Origin: Levilactobacillus acidifarinae DSM 19394 = JCM 15949
Lineage (GTDB): Bacteria > Bacillota > Bacilli > Lactobacillales > Lactobacillaceae
Length of the DNA: 64,000 bases
Assembly: GCF_001434835.1 (NCBI RefSeq)
Contig: NZ_AZDV01000028.1
Coordinates: forward strand, 380,237-444,236
Direction of reading: 5' to 3'
The notes under the pieces were generated by a model. That model was not told the DNA's origin, ran no database searches, and saw only the letters and a program-made list of their open reading frames with translations. This document shows, one piece after another, positions 51,121 through 60,040 of the stretch (the first letter of the stretch is position 1; the number at the start of each line of letters is the position of its first letter). Made by a program: the position numbers and the translations under genes.

Positions 51121-51281
51121 CTCTCCATCTTCCTTTCTAAAATCAGCTGTTATTTTGCCTACCAATTGGTAGATGATTTAGTTACTATACCCCCATAGGT
51201 ATAATTCGTCAACGCTAACGTTTCGCCCACCAAAAAAGGCCGCCCTCAATTGGCGGCCTTTTAACGGCTCTTGGTATTTAA

Positions 51282-52556
51282 TTAATCATTAATCGACGCA
51301 CCTGAATCTGCATCGGTCTCCGGGGTCTTCGGTTCTGGCACATCTGCCGTTGGCGCCGCCTCATCAACCGACGCACTGGACGTTGTATCCGCAGCCGGTT
51401 CATTCGCGTCAACCGACGCACTAGTCGTCGCATCGGGATTCCCTTCCAGCTTTTGGCCCGTCTTTGCGAGGTACCACTTAACGGTTGGCATGATGTCTTG
51501 AACGTACTCGTTGACCCCCATGTAATTGCCCTGTTCGTCATGCATCGCACGGTAGTAGTGCACCACGTACTTGTCCGCGTTGTTGCCGGGAACCGGCATG
51601 CTGACCTCTGGGACCTGCCCCGTCCGTAAGGCGTGAATAACTTCCTTGACGTGCTTGATGACGCGTGGATTCTTCGGGTGAACCATGGACAATGGATTCC
51701 CCGCTTGGGCCGGTGTCCGGGCCGCCAGCATCTTTTCGGCCGGAGCCATCTTATTGTAGTAGATAAATTGATTATTACTATCGGCGTAGGTCAACTCTAA
51801 CGGCATCGAGTTCAGAAAAGCGTTCAGTTGGTCGACCGTTAACAAGCCCCGATCCAACTTGACGTAATCGTTCCCCGAAGCCGCGTGGGTCTTTTCGGCA
51901 GCCTGTTCAACCCAGTCGGGCGCGTCCATGTCTACGCCTTCAACCGTGGTTGAAATCTTACCGTTGGCCCCCAAGTCTTCGTTCTCGGCCCCCGTATCTT
52001 GCGGGTGCTTCATGGTGTTGATGACCGTCACGAACTTCACGAACTTTTGTAATGTGGATTGCAGGAAGTTCACGGTTCCGGCATCCTTTAGATTGTCATT
52101 TTCGTCAAACGCTTTTTTGACTTCGCCCAACAAAAATTCGTTCCCCGGCAGCACGACCGCGTTCACCCCGGGCGCTTCCAGGATTTGCCGTAAGTTCAGT
52201 TGGGCCCGTGAAGAGCCCTGATCGTAGTAGGAAGCCCCCACAATCATAATTGGCTTGCCGTCCAGTGGGTGAATCTTATACGACAACCATTCGATCACGC
52301 TCTTGAGGCTGGCCGTGGTGGTATGGTTATGTTCCGGCGTGGCGATAATGACCCCGTCCGCACTTTCGATTTTGCGTTTCAGGTATTGGATCGCGTCACT
52401 TTCGGTCTGATCATCACTTTCGTTAAACAGTGGCACGTCCTTGATGTCCAACATTTCGATGTCCGCTAAGTCACCAAAGTGCGTCGCCATGTACTTCAAC
52501 AAAATCCGATTATACGATTTATCGGCCACTGAGCCAGCAATTCCTACTAATTTCAT
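51282..52556 (-). CDS. NADPH-dependent FMN reductase fused to a PAS domain, with flavinylation-like C-terminal motifs
   Basis: A 424-residue cytoplasmic protein. Residues 1-185 are an FMN-reductase domain ([60 protein letters not shown]). Residues about 235-365 form a PAS domain like that of DUF438 proteins ([40 protein letters not shown]). The low-complexity tail repeats DATTSASVD (375-383), DTTSSASVD (390-398) and [10 protein letters not shown] (415-424); the last fits the ApbE motif D-x-x-[ST]-G-A-[ST]. ApbE is encoded two genes upstream. AAAGGAG lies 10 nt before the ATG at 52556. Role inferred: redox enzyme or sensor carrying covalent FMN. Confidence 0.85.
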   Translation of the reverse strand: MKLVGIAGSVADKSYNRILLKYMATHFGDLADIEMLDIKDVPLFNESDDQTESDAIQYLKRKIESADGVIIATPEHNHTTTASLKSVIEWLSYKIHPLDGKPIMIVGASYYDQGSSRAQLNLRQILEAPGVNAVVLPGNEFLLGEVKKAFDENDNLKDAGTVNFLQSTLQKFVKFVTVINTMKHPQDTGAENEDLGANGKISTTVEGVDMDAPDWVEQAAEKTHAASGNDYVKLDRGLLTVDQLNAFLNSMPLELTYADSNNQFIYYNKMAPAEKMLAARTPAQAGNPLSMVHPKNPRVIKHVKEVIHALRTGQVPEVSMPVPGNNADKYVVHYYRAMHDEQGNYMGVNEYVQDIMPTVKWYLAKTGQKLEGNPDATTSASVDANEPAADTTSSASVDEAAPTADVPEPKTPETDADSGASIND

Positions 52557-52572
52557 GCGTTTTCCGCTCCTT

Positions 52573-53181
52573 TTACAACTTATTCCAGTCAAAGTTCTGG
52601 GTATCTTTTTGATTAAGATCCTTTGCGTTGTTCAGATGACCCGACACCGTCACAAAGGTTTGGAAGTCCTTAAAGAGGCCATCTAATTGGGCCACCTTAT
52701 CGGCATCCTTCAGGTTACCCTGGTCGTCAAACGCATCTAGTGAATGCCCCAAGAGGTATTCGGAGCTGGGCATGATCCGGGCCCGGAGTTCTGGTGAGTC
52801 CAGGATCTGCCGCAAATGGGCCTGTGCCCGCGAAGACCCCAACGACCCGTACGACGCGCCCACAATCATCACGGGTTTGTCCACGAACGGGTGCACCCGG
52901 TGCGATAACCATTCCAGCGCGTTCATTAGTGAGGAAGGCACCGCGTGATCGTATTCTGGAGTCGCGATGATCACCCCGTCGGCCGCATCAATTTTCTTAG
53001 CCATCGCCAAGACAGGTGCGGGAACCGGACTGTTTTCGGGCTTGTTAAATAACGGCAGATTAGTAATTTCCATGAGCTCGATTTCGGCTTGATCGGCAAA
53101 ATGCTGCTTCATGAATTGGAGTAGCGTTCGGTTTGTTGACACCTTTGCGTTGGTCCCAACCATTGCCACAAATTTATTCAT
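52573..53181 (-). CDS. NADPH-dependent FMN reductase
   Basis: A 202-residue single-domain flavin/azo-reductase-like protein: [60 protein letters not shown] and [20 protein letters not shown]. It is close in sequence to the N-terminal domain of the PAS-fused reductase that starts 16 bp downstream, so the two look like an old duplication. The start at 53181 follows AAAGGAG; the longer frame upstream covers a promoter. Cytoplasmic. Expected to reduce FMN or another acceptor with NADPH. Confidence 0.9.
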   Translation of the reverse strand: MNKFVAMVGTNAKVSTNRTLLQFMKQHFADQAEIELMEITNLPLFNKPENSPVPAPVLAMAKKIDAADGVIIATPEYDHAVPSSLMNALEWLSHRVHPFVDKPVMIVGASYGSLGSSRAQAHLRQILDSPELRARIMPSSEYLLGHSLDAFDDQGNLKDADKVAQLDGLFKDFQTFVTVSGHLNNAKDLNQKDTQNFDWNKL

Positions 53182-53235
53182 TATAGACCGCTCCTTTAAA
53201 CGTAGGGGAATTCGCGGTTCACACCGCTTGTCTCT

Positions 53236-53264
53236 ATTGTAACCGCTTTTATATACTATAGCAA
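53236..53264 (-). promoter_or_regulatory. Internal promoter ahead of the two FMN reductase genes
   Basis: TTGCTA (53259-53264 on the minus strand), 17-bp spacer, TACAAT (53236-53241), starting just inside the apbE end. The reductases may thus be expressed with or without apbE. Confidence 0.7.
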
Positions 53265-53269
53265 TATTT

Positions 53270-54181
53270 TCACAAAATCGAGGAATAAATTTGACCCGTC
53301 TGAGTAATAATAATCCCTTCAATCCCCGGAGTACGGCGTAACAGGGTCATTGCCGCCGTAACGGATTGACCGAATAATCGGGTCGTCCAAAGCTCACCAG
53401 TGATCGATTTCGCCGAAATAATGGTCACACTGGCCATTTCAGTGGGCATCGGGTAGCCGGTCACCGGATCCAAAACGTGGTGATAAGTCCGACCGTCTGC
53501 GTGTAATTGTCGTTCATAAATCCCCGACGTCACGACTGATTTATCCCGGACACTAACAACTAGTCGGTTTTGACCGCGCGGTTTGGCGGGGTCTTGAATC
53601 CCGATCCGCCACTGCTGATCGGCGTGACGCACCTGGGGACCGAACACCACGACGTTGCCCCCCAGGTTAATCAACCCGGCCGTCACCCCCACGTCCGTAA
53701 AATAGGTATGGAGTAGATCTGCAATGTAACCCTTGGCGATGGCCCCTAAGTCTAGGGTCATCCCCGGCTGGGTCAGATAAACCGTCAACTGCTGGGGATC
53801 GAGCTGAATATCCGCGGGATCCGTCAACCGTAACGCCGCTTGAATCTCGGCGTCGCTGGGCTTACGAGCGTCGTTAAACCCGATTCGCCAGGTCTGCACC
53901 AACGGGCCAATCGCGATGTTCAAGTGCTCGGCTGTTTCGGCGCTGTGCTCACGACCGATGCGAATCAAATCAAAGAGTTCGGCATCCACCGGCACCGGAC
54001 GCTTACCAGCCTGGTGGGCAATCGCCATCAGTTCCGACGTATCGTCGTTGGCGCTGAATCGATGCTCATAGATTTCCAACCGTCGCACGGCCTCGGCCAA
54101 CACGGTTTGTGGGTACGGGTGCGTAATCGTCAACGTGATAACCGTTCCCATTAAATGCACCACTTGGGTGGCCATTGGCAT
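53270..54181 (-). CDS. apbE: FAD:protein FMN transferase (ApbE), cytosolic form
   Basis: A 303-residue flavin transferase that moves FMN from FAD to Thr/Ser in target proteins using Mg. MGTVITLTI, YEHRFSANDDTSELMAI, TLDLGAIAKGYIADLL, LINLGGNVVVFG and HHVLDPVTGYPM are the family blocks in order. There is no signal peptide or lipobox, unlike exported ApbE, so it should act in the cytoplasm. AGGAGG lies 7 nt before the ATG. Upstream of two FMN reductases, one with C-terminal D-x-x-[ST]-G-A-S motifs, which makes that protein the obvious substrate. Confidence 0.93.
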   Translation of the reverse strand: MPMATQVVHLMGTVITLTITHPYPQTVLAEAVRRLEIYEHRFSANDDTSELMAIAHQAGKRPVPVDAELFDLIRIGREHSAETAEHLNIAIGPLVQTWRIGFNDARKPSDAEIQAALRLTDPADIQLDPQQLTVYLTQPGMTLDLGAIAKGYIADLLHTYFTDVGVTAGLINLGGNVVVFGPQVRHADQQWRIGIQDPAKPRGQNRLVVSVRDKSVVTSGIYERQLHADGRTYHHVLDPVTGYPMPTEMASVTIISAKSITGELWTTRLFGQSVTAAMTLLRRTPGIEGIIITQTGQIYSSIL

Positions 54182-54237
54182 GGCACCACCTCCTTCACCG
54201 TTATCGTACCCGAATTCACCGAAAATTTAAAGGATTA

Positions 54238-54251
54238 TGGTAACGATTTCA
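54238..54251 (-). promoter_or_regulatory. cre-like site upstream of apbE
   Basis: TGAAATCGTTACCA on the minus strand matches the CcpA cre consensus at 13 of 14 positions, 57 bp before the apbE start. It suggests carbon catabolite control of the flavinylation cluster. Confidence 0.5.
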
Positions 54252-54407
54252 CATCAACACCATAATGACCCTCAACTACCCGTTTTTCCGTTGCCCGGTT
54301 TCCGTTCAGAAGTTGACGAACGCCCCACAATAGCCTATCTTTATGGGTATGTAGCATTAGCATTCATTATCAGTTCCGGCCCTTATGGCCGTTGAAGGAG
54401 TTTATTC

Positions 54408-54947
54408 ATGGCTAAATTACGCATCTCTCGTTTCACCACCAAGGTTCTCATGGGGTGGTGTGTGCTCTTATTCGTCGTCCTGTTGGCACTAGGGTTCTCC
54501 CACTTGGTAGAACCGCACGCCATCACCCTTCACGCCCTAACCCTAAATGGCTTTCTGGCCAGCATTCTCATGGGGTTACGCGTGATTGTCTTGTTCTTGG
54601 TCTTTTCGACCATCCCCATGCGTTGGCCCATCACACTACTGGCCTTCATGACCCTGACCATCGGGGTCGTGGCCACCTACCAGTTCATTACCGTTGTTTT
54701 GGCCGGTAACTTTCTGGTCATGTTCCTTTACCTGATTTTCGTGATTGCCTTCTTGGTTTTACTTTACACGGCCATCCTGATGACCAGTGAAACCATCATC
54801 CATAATGATTGGGAAAAGGGCGGCAGTTACCTCAAGCACTGGGGGTTGGCCCTGCTGAACAGCATTCGCCAATACAGTCTGCCCCTCTTGATCAGCCTGG
54901 TTATTTCCAGTCTGGCACTGACCCTCACTAATTCCGTCACTTTCTAA
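54408..54947 (+). CDS. Multi-pass membrane protein, 179 aa
   Basis: No family recognised. Five hydrophobic helices: about 12-32 (VLMGWCVLLFVVLLALGFSH), 48-68, 73-97, 101-123 (LVMFLYLIFVIAFLVLLYTA) and 155-175 (SLPLLISLVISSLALTLTNS), with a charged loop NDWEKGGSYLKHW before the last. GAAGGAG lies 7 nt before the ATG. Divergent from apbE with its own terminator, then followed by the metal ATPase. Could be a membrane accessory, but nothing identifies it. Confidence 0.7.
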   Translation: MAKLRISRFTTKVLMGWCVLLFVVLLALGFSHLVEPHAITLHALTLNGFLASILMGLRVIVLFLVFSTIPMRWPITLLAFMTLTIGVVATYQFITVVLAGNFLVMFLYLIFVIAFLVLLYTAILMTSETIIHNDWEKGGSYLKHWGLALLNSIRQYSLPLLISLVISSLALTLTNSVTF

Positions 54948-54959
54948 ACTAAACCCGAT

Positions 54960-54994
54960 ACGCGCAGCGGATTTCGATCCCCTGCGCGTTTTTT
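54960..54994 (+). terminator. Terminator of the 179-aa membrane gene
   Basis: ACGCGCAG pairs with CTGCGCGT, followed by TTTTT. Confidence 0.88.
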
Positions 54995-54997
54995 GCG

Positions 54998-55046
54998 TTG
55001 CAAAATAACCGGTTTCATGATATAAATGAATTAACATATGAGCATA
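54998..55046 (+). promoter_or_regulatory. Promoter and probable ArsR operator of the metal ATPase gene
   Basis: TTGCAA (54998-55003), 17-bp spacer, TATAAA (55021-55026). TATGAGCATA (55037-55046) is a small inverted repeat in an AT-rich context (ACATATGAGCATACAT), the kind of sequence bound by CzrA/SmtB-type repressors, placed just after the transcription start. Confidence 0.6.
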
Positions 55047-55075
55047 CATAGATATTAAAAAAGGAGGAATATCTG

Positions 55076-56929
55076 ATGCATTCTAATAAGCTCGCGCCAC
55101 TCGCGTACCTCGCCGGTTTAGGCCTCTTTGGACTCAGCTTCTTCTTGCCCGGCAGTGGTCGACCAATTGGCTTCTTAGCCGCTACGGCGCTTGCCGGGTA
55201 CCACATTGTGATCGAAGGGGTCGGTGAAACCATCACCGATAGTCGCGCCCAACACAAGTTTGCCCCCAACATTCATATTTTAATGTTCCTGGCCGCTCTC
55301 GGGGCCATCCTCATCGGTAGTTTCGAGGAAGCCGCCCTGCTGATCCTCATTTTTGCCGGAGCCCACTTCCTCGAAGAGTACGCCGAAGGGAAAAGTCAAC
55401 GGGAAATCACGGCGTTATTGGACCTTAACCCGGTCGAGGCCCGACGGTACGATGCGACCGGGGCCATTGAGGTGGTCCCGGTCGGTGACCTGGCCGTCGG
55501 TGACCGGCTGCAAGTTTTAAATGGGGGGCAGGTGCCCACCGACGGCACCATTATTAAGGGAACGGCCACGTTAAACGAGGCCGCGATTACCGGCGAAAGT
55601 ATTCCCCAGGAAAAGACCGTCGACGCCCCCGTCTTCGGTAGTACCATCAACGGTGACTCAACCTTCGAAATGGTGGTCACCAAGGACGCCCAAGACACGG
55701 TGTTTGCCAAAATCTTACAACTCGTTCAGGAGTCCCAACAGTCCTTAGGTAAAACGGCCACCAAAATCAAACGCTTTGAGCCCCTTTACGTGACGACCGT
55801 GCTGGTCTTGCTACCAGTGGTCTTCCTGGTCGGGGTTGGGGTCATCCACTGGTCCGTTGCGACCAGCATCTACCGAACCATCGTGTTTCTCATCTCGGCT
55901 TCCCCGTGTGCGCTTGCGGCCGCTGCGGTGCCCGCAACCTTATCGGGGCTCTCTAATCTGGCCCGGCACGGGGTGCTCTTCAAGGGTGGCGCCTACTTAA
56001 ACCAGCTGGCTGAGCTCCAAGCGGTCGCCTTTGACAAGACCGGGACTCTCACCGCCGGTCAGCCCATGGTAACCGACGTCGCGTTTACGACCGGTGCCAA
56101 CCCCGACGAGTTGGTCAACCAACTCGTCGCCATGGAACGGCAAAGTAACCACCCGTTAGCCACCGCCATCGTCGCCCACTTTACCCCTACCGCAAACCTG
56201 GACATCACCGTCACGAATCAACTCGGTCGCGGGCTGGAAAGTCAGATCGACGGCCAGACCGTTCGCATCGGTAAACCGACCAGCTTTACGGCGGTTCCCC
56301 ACGACTTACAACGTCAGTGTGACGACTTAGCCGCCGCGGGAAAAACCGTGATCTTCGTGGCCGTCGACGACCAGGTTCAAGGTCTAATCGCTCTGATGGA
56401 CGTGCCGAATCCGGCTTCTAAGGCCGCCATCGACTACTTCAAACGCCAACGAATCCACACCCAGATGATTACCGGTGACGCCCAACTGACGGGCCAGGCC
56501 GTGGGGGCCGCGTTAGGCGTCGACGAGGTCGCGGCTAACGTCCTCCCCGAAAACAAAGCAACAATTATTGACCAACAAAAGCAACGTTACGCGACGGTCG
56601 CCATGGTTGGTGACGGGGTCAACGACGCCCCAGCGCTGGTTAAAGCCGACATTGGTGTGGCCATGGGTGATGGGACCGACGTGGCCATTGACGTGGCCGA
56701 TACCGTCCTGATGCAAAACGACCTCTCCAAGTTAACCTACGCGCACCGGTTGTCCAAACGGCTAAACCAAATCATCTGGACAAACCTTATCTTTGCCCTG
56801 GCAATCGTGGTATTATTAATTGTGCTGAACTTTTTAAGCATCACCAATATTGCTTGGGGCGTGGTGGTTCACGAGGGTAGTACCTTACTCGTGATTCTAA
56901 ACGGCCTACGCCTCCTGATGTTTAAATAA
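55076..56929 (+). CDS. P1B-type metal ATPase with SPC and HEGST motifs (Co/Zn-type)
   Basis: A 617-residue metal exporter without N-terminal metal-binding domain. TGES (172-175), SPCAL in the transmembrane site (276-280), phosphorylation D320 in DKTGT, QSNHPLA (HP dipeptide), MVGDGVNDAPALVKADIG, and the C-terminal helix VVHEGSTLLVILNGLRLL. SPC plus HEGST is the P1B-4 signature, linked to Co, Zn or Fe export. It differs from the ATPase at 7384, which lacks HEG. AAAGGAGG precedes the ATG. An ArsR regulator with zinc-type ligands follows 36 bp downstream. Confidence 0.92.
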   Translation: MHSNKLAPLAYLAGLGLFGLSFFLPGSGRPIGFLAATALAGYHIVIEGVGETITDSRAQHKFAPNIHILMFLAALGAILIGSFEEAALLILIFAGAHFLEEYAEGKSQREITALLDLNPVEARRYDATGAIEVVPVGDLAVGDRLQVLNGGQVPTDGTIIKGTATLNEAAITGESIPQEKTVDAPVFGSTINGDSTFEMVVTKDAQDTVFAKILQLVQESQQSLGKTATKIKRFEPLYVTTVLVLLPVVFLVGVGVIHWSVATSIYRTIVFLISASPCALAAAAVPATLSGLSNLARHGVLFKGGAYLNQLAELQAVAFDKTGTLTAGQPMVTDVAFTTGANPDELVNQLVAMERQSNHPLATAIVAHFTPTANLDITVTNQLGRGLESQIDGQTVRIGKPTSFTAVPHDLQRQCDDLAAAGKTVIFVAVDDQVQGLIALMDVPNPASKAAIDYFKRQRIHTQMITGDAQLTGQAVGAALGVDEVAANVLPENKATIIDQQKQRYATVAMVGDGVNDAPALVKADIGVAMGDGTDVAIDVADTVLMQNDLSKLTYAHRLSKRLNQIIWTNLIFALAIVVLLIVLNFLSITNIAWGVVVHEGSTLLVILNGLRLLMFK

Positions 56930-56965
56930 CCTCGGCTTAATTTTTAAACCATTGGGGGTTTCACC

Positions 56966-57286
56966 ATGACGACCGAACCATCCAGCGACCCGGCATTACC
57001 CAGTGACAGTGAGTTACGCCCGGTTCTCTCTATCTTTAAAGCAATCAGTGAGCCCTCCAAGATGCGGATCATCCTCCTGATTGCCCATCAGTCCCTGAGT
57101 GTCGGGGAGATTACTAACCGCCTAGACATCAGTCAATCCGCGGTGTCCCACCATCTTCAGACCTTACGCCAGCTCAACCTGGTCACTAACGTCCGGGTGG
57201 GCCGCGAGATGCATTACCAAGTGACCGATCAACACGTCTTGCAGATCTTCGAACTGACCCGCAAGCACGTGCTCGAGGAATCCTAA
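56966..57286 (+). CDS. ArsR/SmtB-family metal sensor (CzrA-like)
   Basis: A 106-residue winged-helix repressor. FKAISEPSKMRIILLIAHQS and NRLDISQSAVSHHLQTLRQL give the DNA-binding core. The last helix has D88-x-H90-x10-H101-x2-E104, matching the alpha-5 metal site of CzrA/SmtB sensors (DxH...HxxE/H). There is no alpha-3 Cys site. It should leave DNA when Zn(II) or Co(II) binds and so release the ATPase promoter. A GGGGG stretch precedes the ATG. Same operon as the pump, second gene. Confidence 0.93.
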   Translation: MTTEPSSDPALPSDSELRPVLSIFKAISEPSKMRIILLIAHQSLSVGEITNRLDISQSAVSHHLQTLRQLNLVTNVRVGREMHYQVTDQHVLQIFELTRKHVLEES

Positions 57287-57295
57287 CCTTAACCC

Positions 57296-57334
57296 ACGAC
57301 TTTTACCGGCAACTGCTGGTAAAAGTCGTTTTTG
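57296..57334 (+). terminator. Terminator of the ATPase-ArsR operon
   Basis: ACGACTTTTACC pairs with GGTAAAAGTCGT (perfect 12 bp), then TTTTT. Confidence 0.92.
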
Positions 57335-57550
57335 TTTACGCTAAGTCTCCTTCACTCGGGCTAGACCAATTCCTGATTTCCCCTTTTCTGACCACAAATT
57401 CGTTACCGCCAGCCGCTTCTTTAGCACCGCAGAATCCCCTCATTGGTGCTGGAATTTTTTAGTAAACCCGCACTAAACTTCAACTTTACCAAAGTTTGAC
57501 CAACCACTAAATCGCGTTGCCACTTCTGAATTGTGAAGAAAATAATTAGT

Positions 57551-57588
57551 TGAAAACGCTTGCAGAAAGCCATTACACAATATATACT
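57551..57588 (+). promoter_or_regulatory. Promoter of the GPH transporter gene overlapped by a cre site
   Basis: TTGCAG (57560-57565), 17-bp spacer, TATACT (57583-57588). TGAAAACGCTTGCA (57551-57564) matches the cre consensus at 13 of 14 positions and overlaps the -35, so CcpA should repress. The 215 bp before it (57335-57550) hold nothing else I can identify. Confidence 0.75.
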
Positions 57589-57658
57589 TTATTCGTCAAG
57601 ACGTTTTGTAAAAGTATTTTTTAAAATGACTTTCAAATCTAATCGAGGGGTGTTTTCA

Positions 57659-59140
57659 ATGAAACAGTATCTCGCTTACGCGTTTGGCACGTTCGGACAC
57701 GATGCCTTCTATAACACGCTAAGTATCTACTTCATGATGTTTTTAACCAGTCAACTCTTCACCGGCGGCGCCGACGAAAAGATGGTCGGCCTAGTCACGC
57801 TGATTGTCGTGATCATTCGGATCGGTGAAATCATGTTCGACCCGATGATCGGTGGTGTCGTCGACAACACCGAAACCCGCTGGGGCAAGTTCCGGCCGTG
57901 GATCATGGCCGGCTCCATCGTTGCCTCCATCGGTCTGATCGTGCTCTTCTCCGACTACGGTGGCTTAGCGTTCAGTAATCCGACCCTGTACCTAATTTTG
58001 TTAGCGGTTACTTTCCTAGTCATCGACGTTTTCTATTCCTTTAGTGACATTGCCTTGTGGTCCATGTTACCGGCTATCAGCATTGATACTAAGGTTCGGA
58101 CCCGCTTCGGAACGGCTTCACGGTTGGGGTCCACGTTGGGGGCCCAGATCGTGATCGTAATCATCACGCCAGCCATTCTGTTGTTCTCCCACGTCTTCTC
58201 GAAAGTTCCTTACGGTCAACAAACCCACGCCGGCTGGTTTGGCTACGTCTTGATCGTCGCGTTGCTGTGTTCCGGTGGGGCCTTGATTACCTGCCTGAAC
58301 ATCAAGGAACAGGACAACCTGATTCGGAAAAACACGCAGCACACGAACTTAAAGGCCATCTTCAACGCCATTAAGAACAACACGCAACTCCTATGGATTG
58401 CGGCTTCTTACTTCCTCTTTGCCTTTAGTTACGTGGTCACCCAATCCCTGTTGATGTACTACTTCCGTTACCGGTTGGGGAACGTGGCCGCTTATACCTG
58501 GGTCGGGGTCATCACCTGTGTTCTCGGGGTCCTCTCCGTGTCCATCTACCCGTTACTCGAACGTTTGATTCACCGGAAGGCCATCTACATTGCCGGCATC
58601 GCCTTCATGTTGATCGGTTACCTGATCTTCCTGTTTGCCGGACAAAACTTGGCCATGGTGCTGGTCGCCGTGTCCTTCTACTTCTTCCCGTACCCGCTGA
58701 TCTTCTTGGCCACGTTGATGACCATCACCGACAGTGTCGAATATGTCCAATTGGTCAACGGGACGCGAAACGAATCCGTAACGCTCTCCATCCGGCCACT
58801 GATCGACAAGTTAGCCGGTGCCGCCTCTAACGGGGTCGTTGGTTTGGTTGCCGTGGCCGTTGGGATGACCGGGAACGCCAAACCAGGTGACATCTCGGCC
58901 GCCGGGGTCTTCAAGTTCAACACGTTCATGTTCTACATCCCCATCGTGCTGCTGATCATCGCCGCCGTGATTTTCTTCTTCAAGGTCACGTTGACCGAAG
59001 CTAAGCACGCCGAAATCGTTAAGGAACTACGCAAGCGTTTGGAAAAACAAGACGCTGCCACGCCTAAGGCGACCTTAAACGATTCACAAAAAGCCACGCA
59101 CGTCGCTTCATCCACGCAAATGGCCGATTCGCACAATTAA
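57659..59140 (+). CDS. GPH-family sugar/polyol:cation symporter
   Basis: A 493-residue transporter with twelve helices of the glycoside-pentoside-hexuronide family (MelB/XylP type). MKQYLAYAFGTFGHDAFYNT, GEIMFDPMIGGVVDNTETRWGK (split here: FDPMIGGVVDNTETRWGK) with the conserved Asp residues of helix II/loop 2-3, and LYLILLAVTFLVIDVFYSFS. No EIIA domain is fused; the tail is short and Lys/Ala-rich. The start at 57659 follows GAGGGG by 8 nt. By position it should import the substrate of the nearby dehydrogenase and kinase, but it lies 900 bp away and is transcribed toward them. Confidence 0.9.
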   Translation: MKQYLAYAFGTFGHDAFYNTLSIYFMMFLTSQLFTGGADEKMVGLVTLIVVIIRIGEIMFDPMIGGVVDNTETRWGKFRPWIMAGSIVASIGLIVLFSDYGGLAFSNPTLYLILLAVTFLVIDVFYSFSDIALWSMLPAISIDTKVRTRFGTASRLGSTLGAQIVIVIITPAILLFSHVFSKVPYGQQTHAGWFGYVLIVALLCSGGALITCLNIKEQDNLIRKNTQHTNLKAIFNAIKNNTQLLWIAASYFLFAFSYVVTQSLLMYYFRYRLGNVAAYTWVGVITCVLGVLSVSIYPLLERLIHRKAIYIAGIAFMLIGYLIFLFAGQNLAMVLVAVSFYFFPYPLIFLATLMTITDSVEYVQLVNGTRNESVTLSIRPLIDKLAGAASNGVVGLVAVAVGMTGNAKPGDISAAGVFKFNTFMFYIPIVLLIIAAVIFFFKVTLTEAKHAEIVKELRKRLEKQDAATPKATLNDSQKATHVASSTQMADSHN

Positions 59141-59192
59141 CCGCTGGGTTCTACTTTGAACCACCTTTCCTTATCTTTCTATCCAACCTTCT

Positions 59193-59232
59193 AAAAACCG
59201 CCATCCAGTCTGTGAGCTGGGTGGCGGTTTTT
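59193..59232 (+). terminator. Terminator of the GPH transporter gene
   Basis: AAAAACCGCCATCCAG pairs with CTGGGTGGCGGTTTTT (two G-U), loop of 8 nt, T-run. Confidence 0.92.
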
Positions 59233-59240
59233 GGTATCAA

Positions 59241-59940
59241 TCCTAGCCGTCACGCCGTTGGCGGTAGTGCAGCCGGATTAACCACCTAAGACGCTGCTAA
59301 CCGTTTTTGTCTGGGGTCCCGATAACTATCTTAAATTCACCAAAACGCTCAGGAGACCTATTTTATTGACCATCCCCGAGCTCACCACGCCGCTAATCAG
59401 AAATGGTTCCGTTCCTAATGGCTCGTTGCAGACGGTCGGGATTCTCCTAGTACTGTCTTGGTCACCATCTCTCAGGATACTTAGTGAGTCCCGTTAGCCG
59501 TGCCTACTACTCGTTTGCCAATAATTTTCTCTAGCGCATTGGTTCTGGTACCTTCTACCGAAAATTCACTAGTTCGTTAAGGCTCCCCACCACCGTCCGA
59601 TTCCATAAATAAGTGTTCAGCACCAGCTTAACGTCCCCCGGCCACTATAAAGTCGTTTTCTCCAAGCTCTAGCCCCTTGCCGGACCTCACGCTACACCCA
59701 TGTTTAAACCCATTAAGGAAGACTTCACCAAACAGCACTGGCGGCCCCTGAGGCTCGATTGGGTATCAATCAACTCATTTCCCAATCAAGCTCACTATCG
59801 TCCGGCTAAACGCAATCAGATACCTTCCTTCCCCGGCAGACAGTCAACGTAGCCCCACCAACCCAATCTAAGGCTCAACAATCTCCCTAAGCTACGTTCG
59901 ACTAACTTTCACTAACGCAACTTCTACTAAGAACCGACTA
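59241..59940. other. 700-bp stretch with no recognisable gene
   Basis: No open frame of meaningful length with a ribosome site on either strand. The plus strand is C-rich and G-poor over much of it (for example CCCCACCAACCCAATC), with fragments such as TTATTGACCATCCCCGAGCT that stay open for about 45 codons. It may be a decayed gene or a long untranslated region. No inverted repeat ends or transposase fragments were recognised. Confidence 0.5.
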
Positions 59941-59941
59941 A

Positions 59942-59983
59942 AATAGGCCCCATCCGGATCAGCACGTCCGGATGAGGCCTATT
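59942..59983 (-). terminator. Terminator of the FGGY kinase gene
   Basis: AATAGGCCCCATCCGGA pairs with TCCGGATGAGGCCTATT (one mismatch); the minus strand continues into T-containing sequence. Confidence 0.85.
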
Positions 59984-60040
59984 CATTAGGGTTTGTTTAA
60001 GTGTGAAAGAAGTTAAAAAGATGCTAATGGGAACCAGAGA

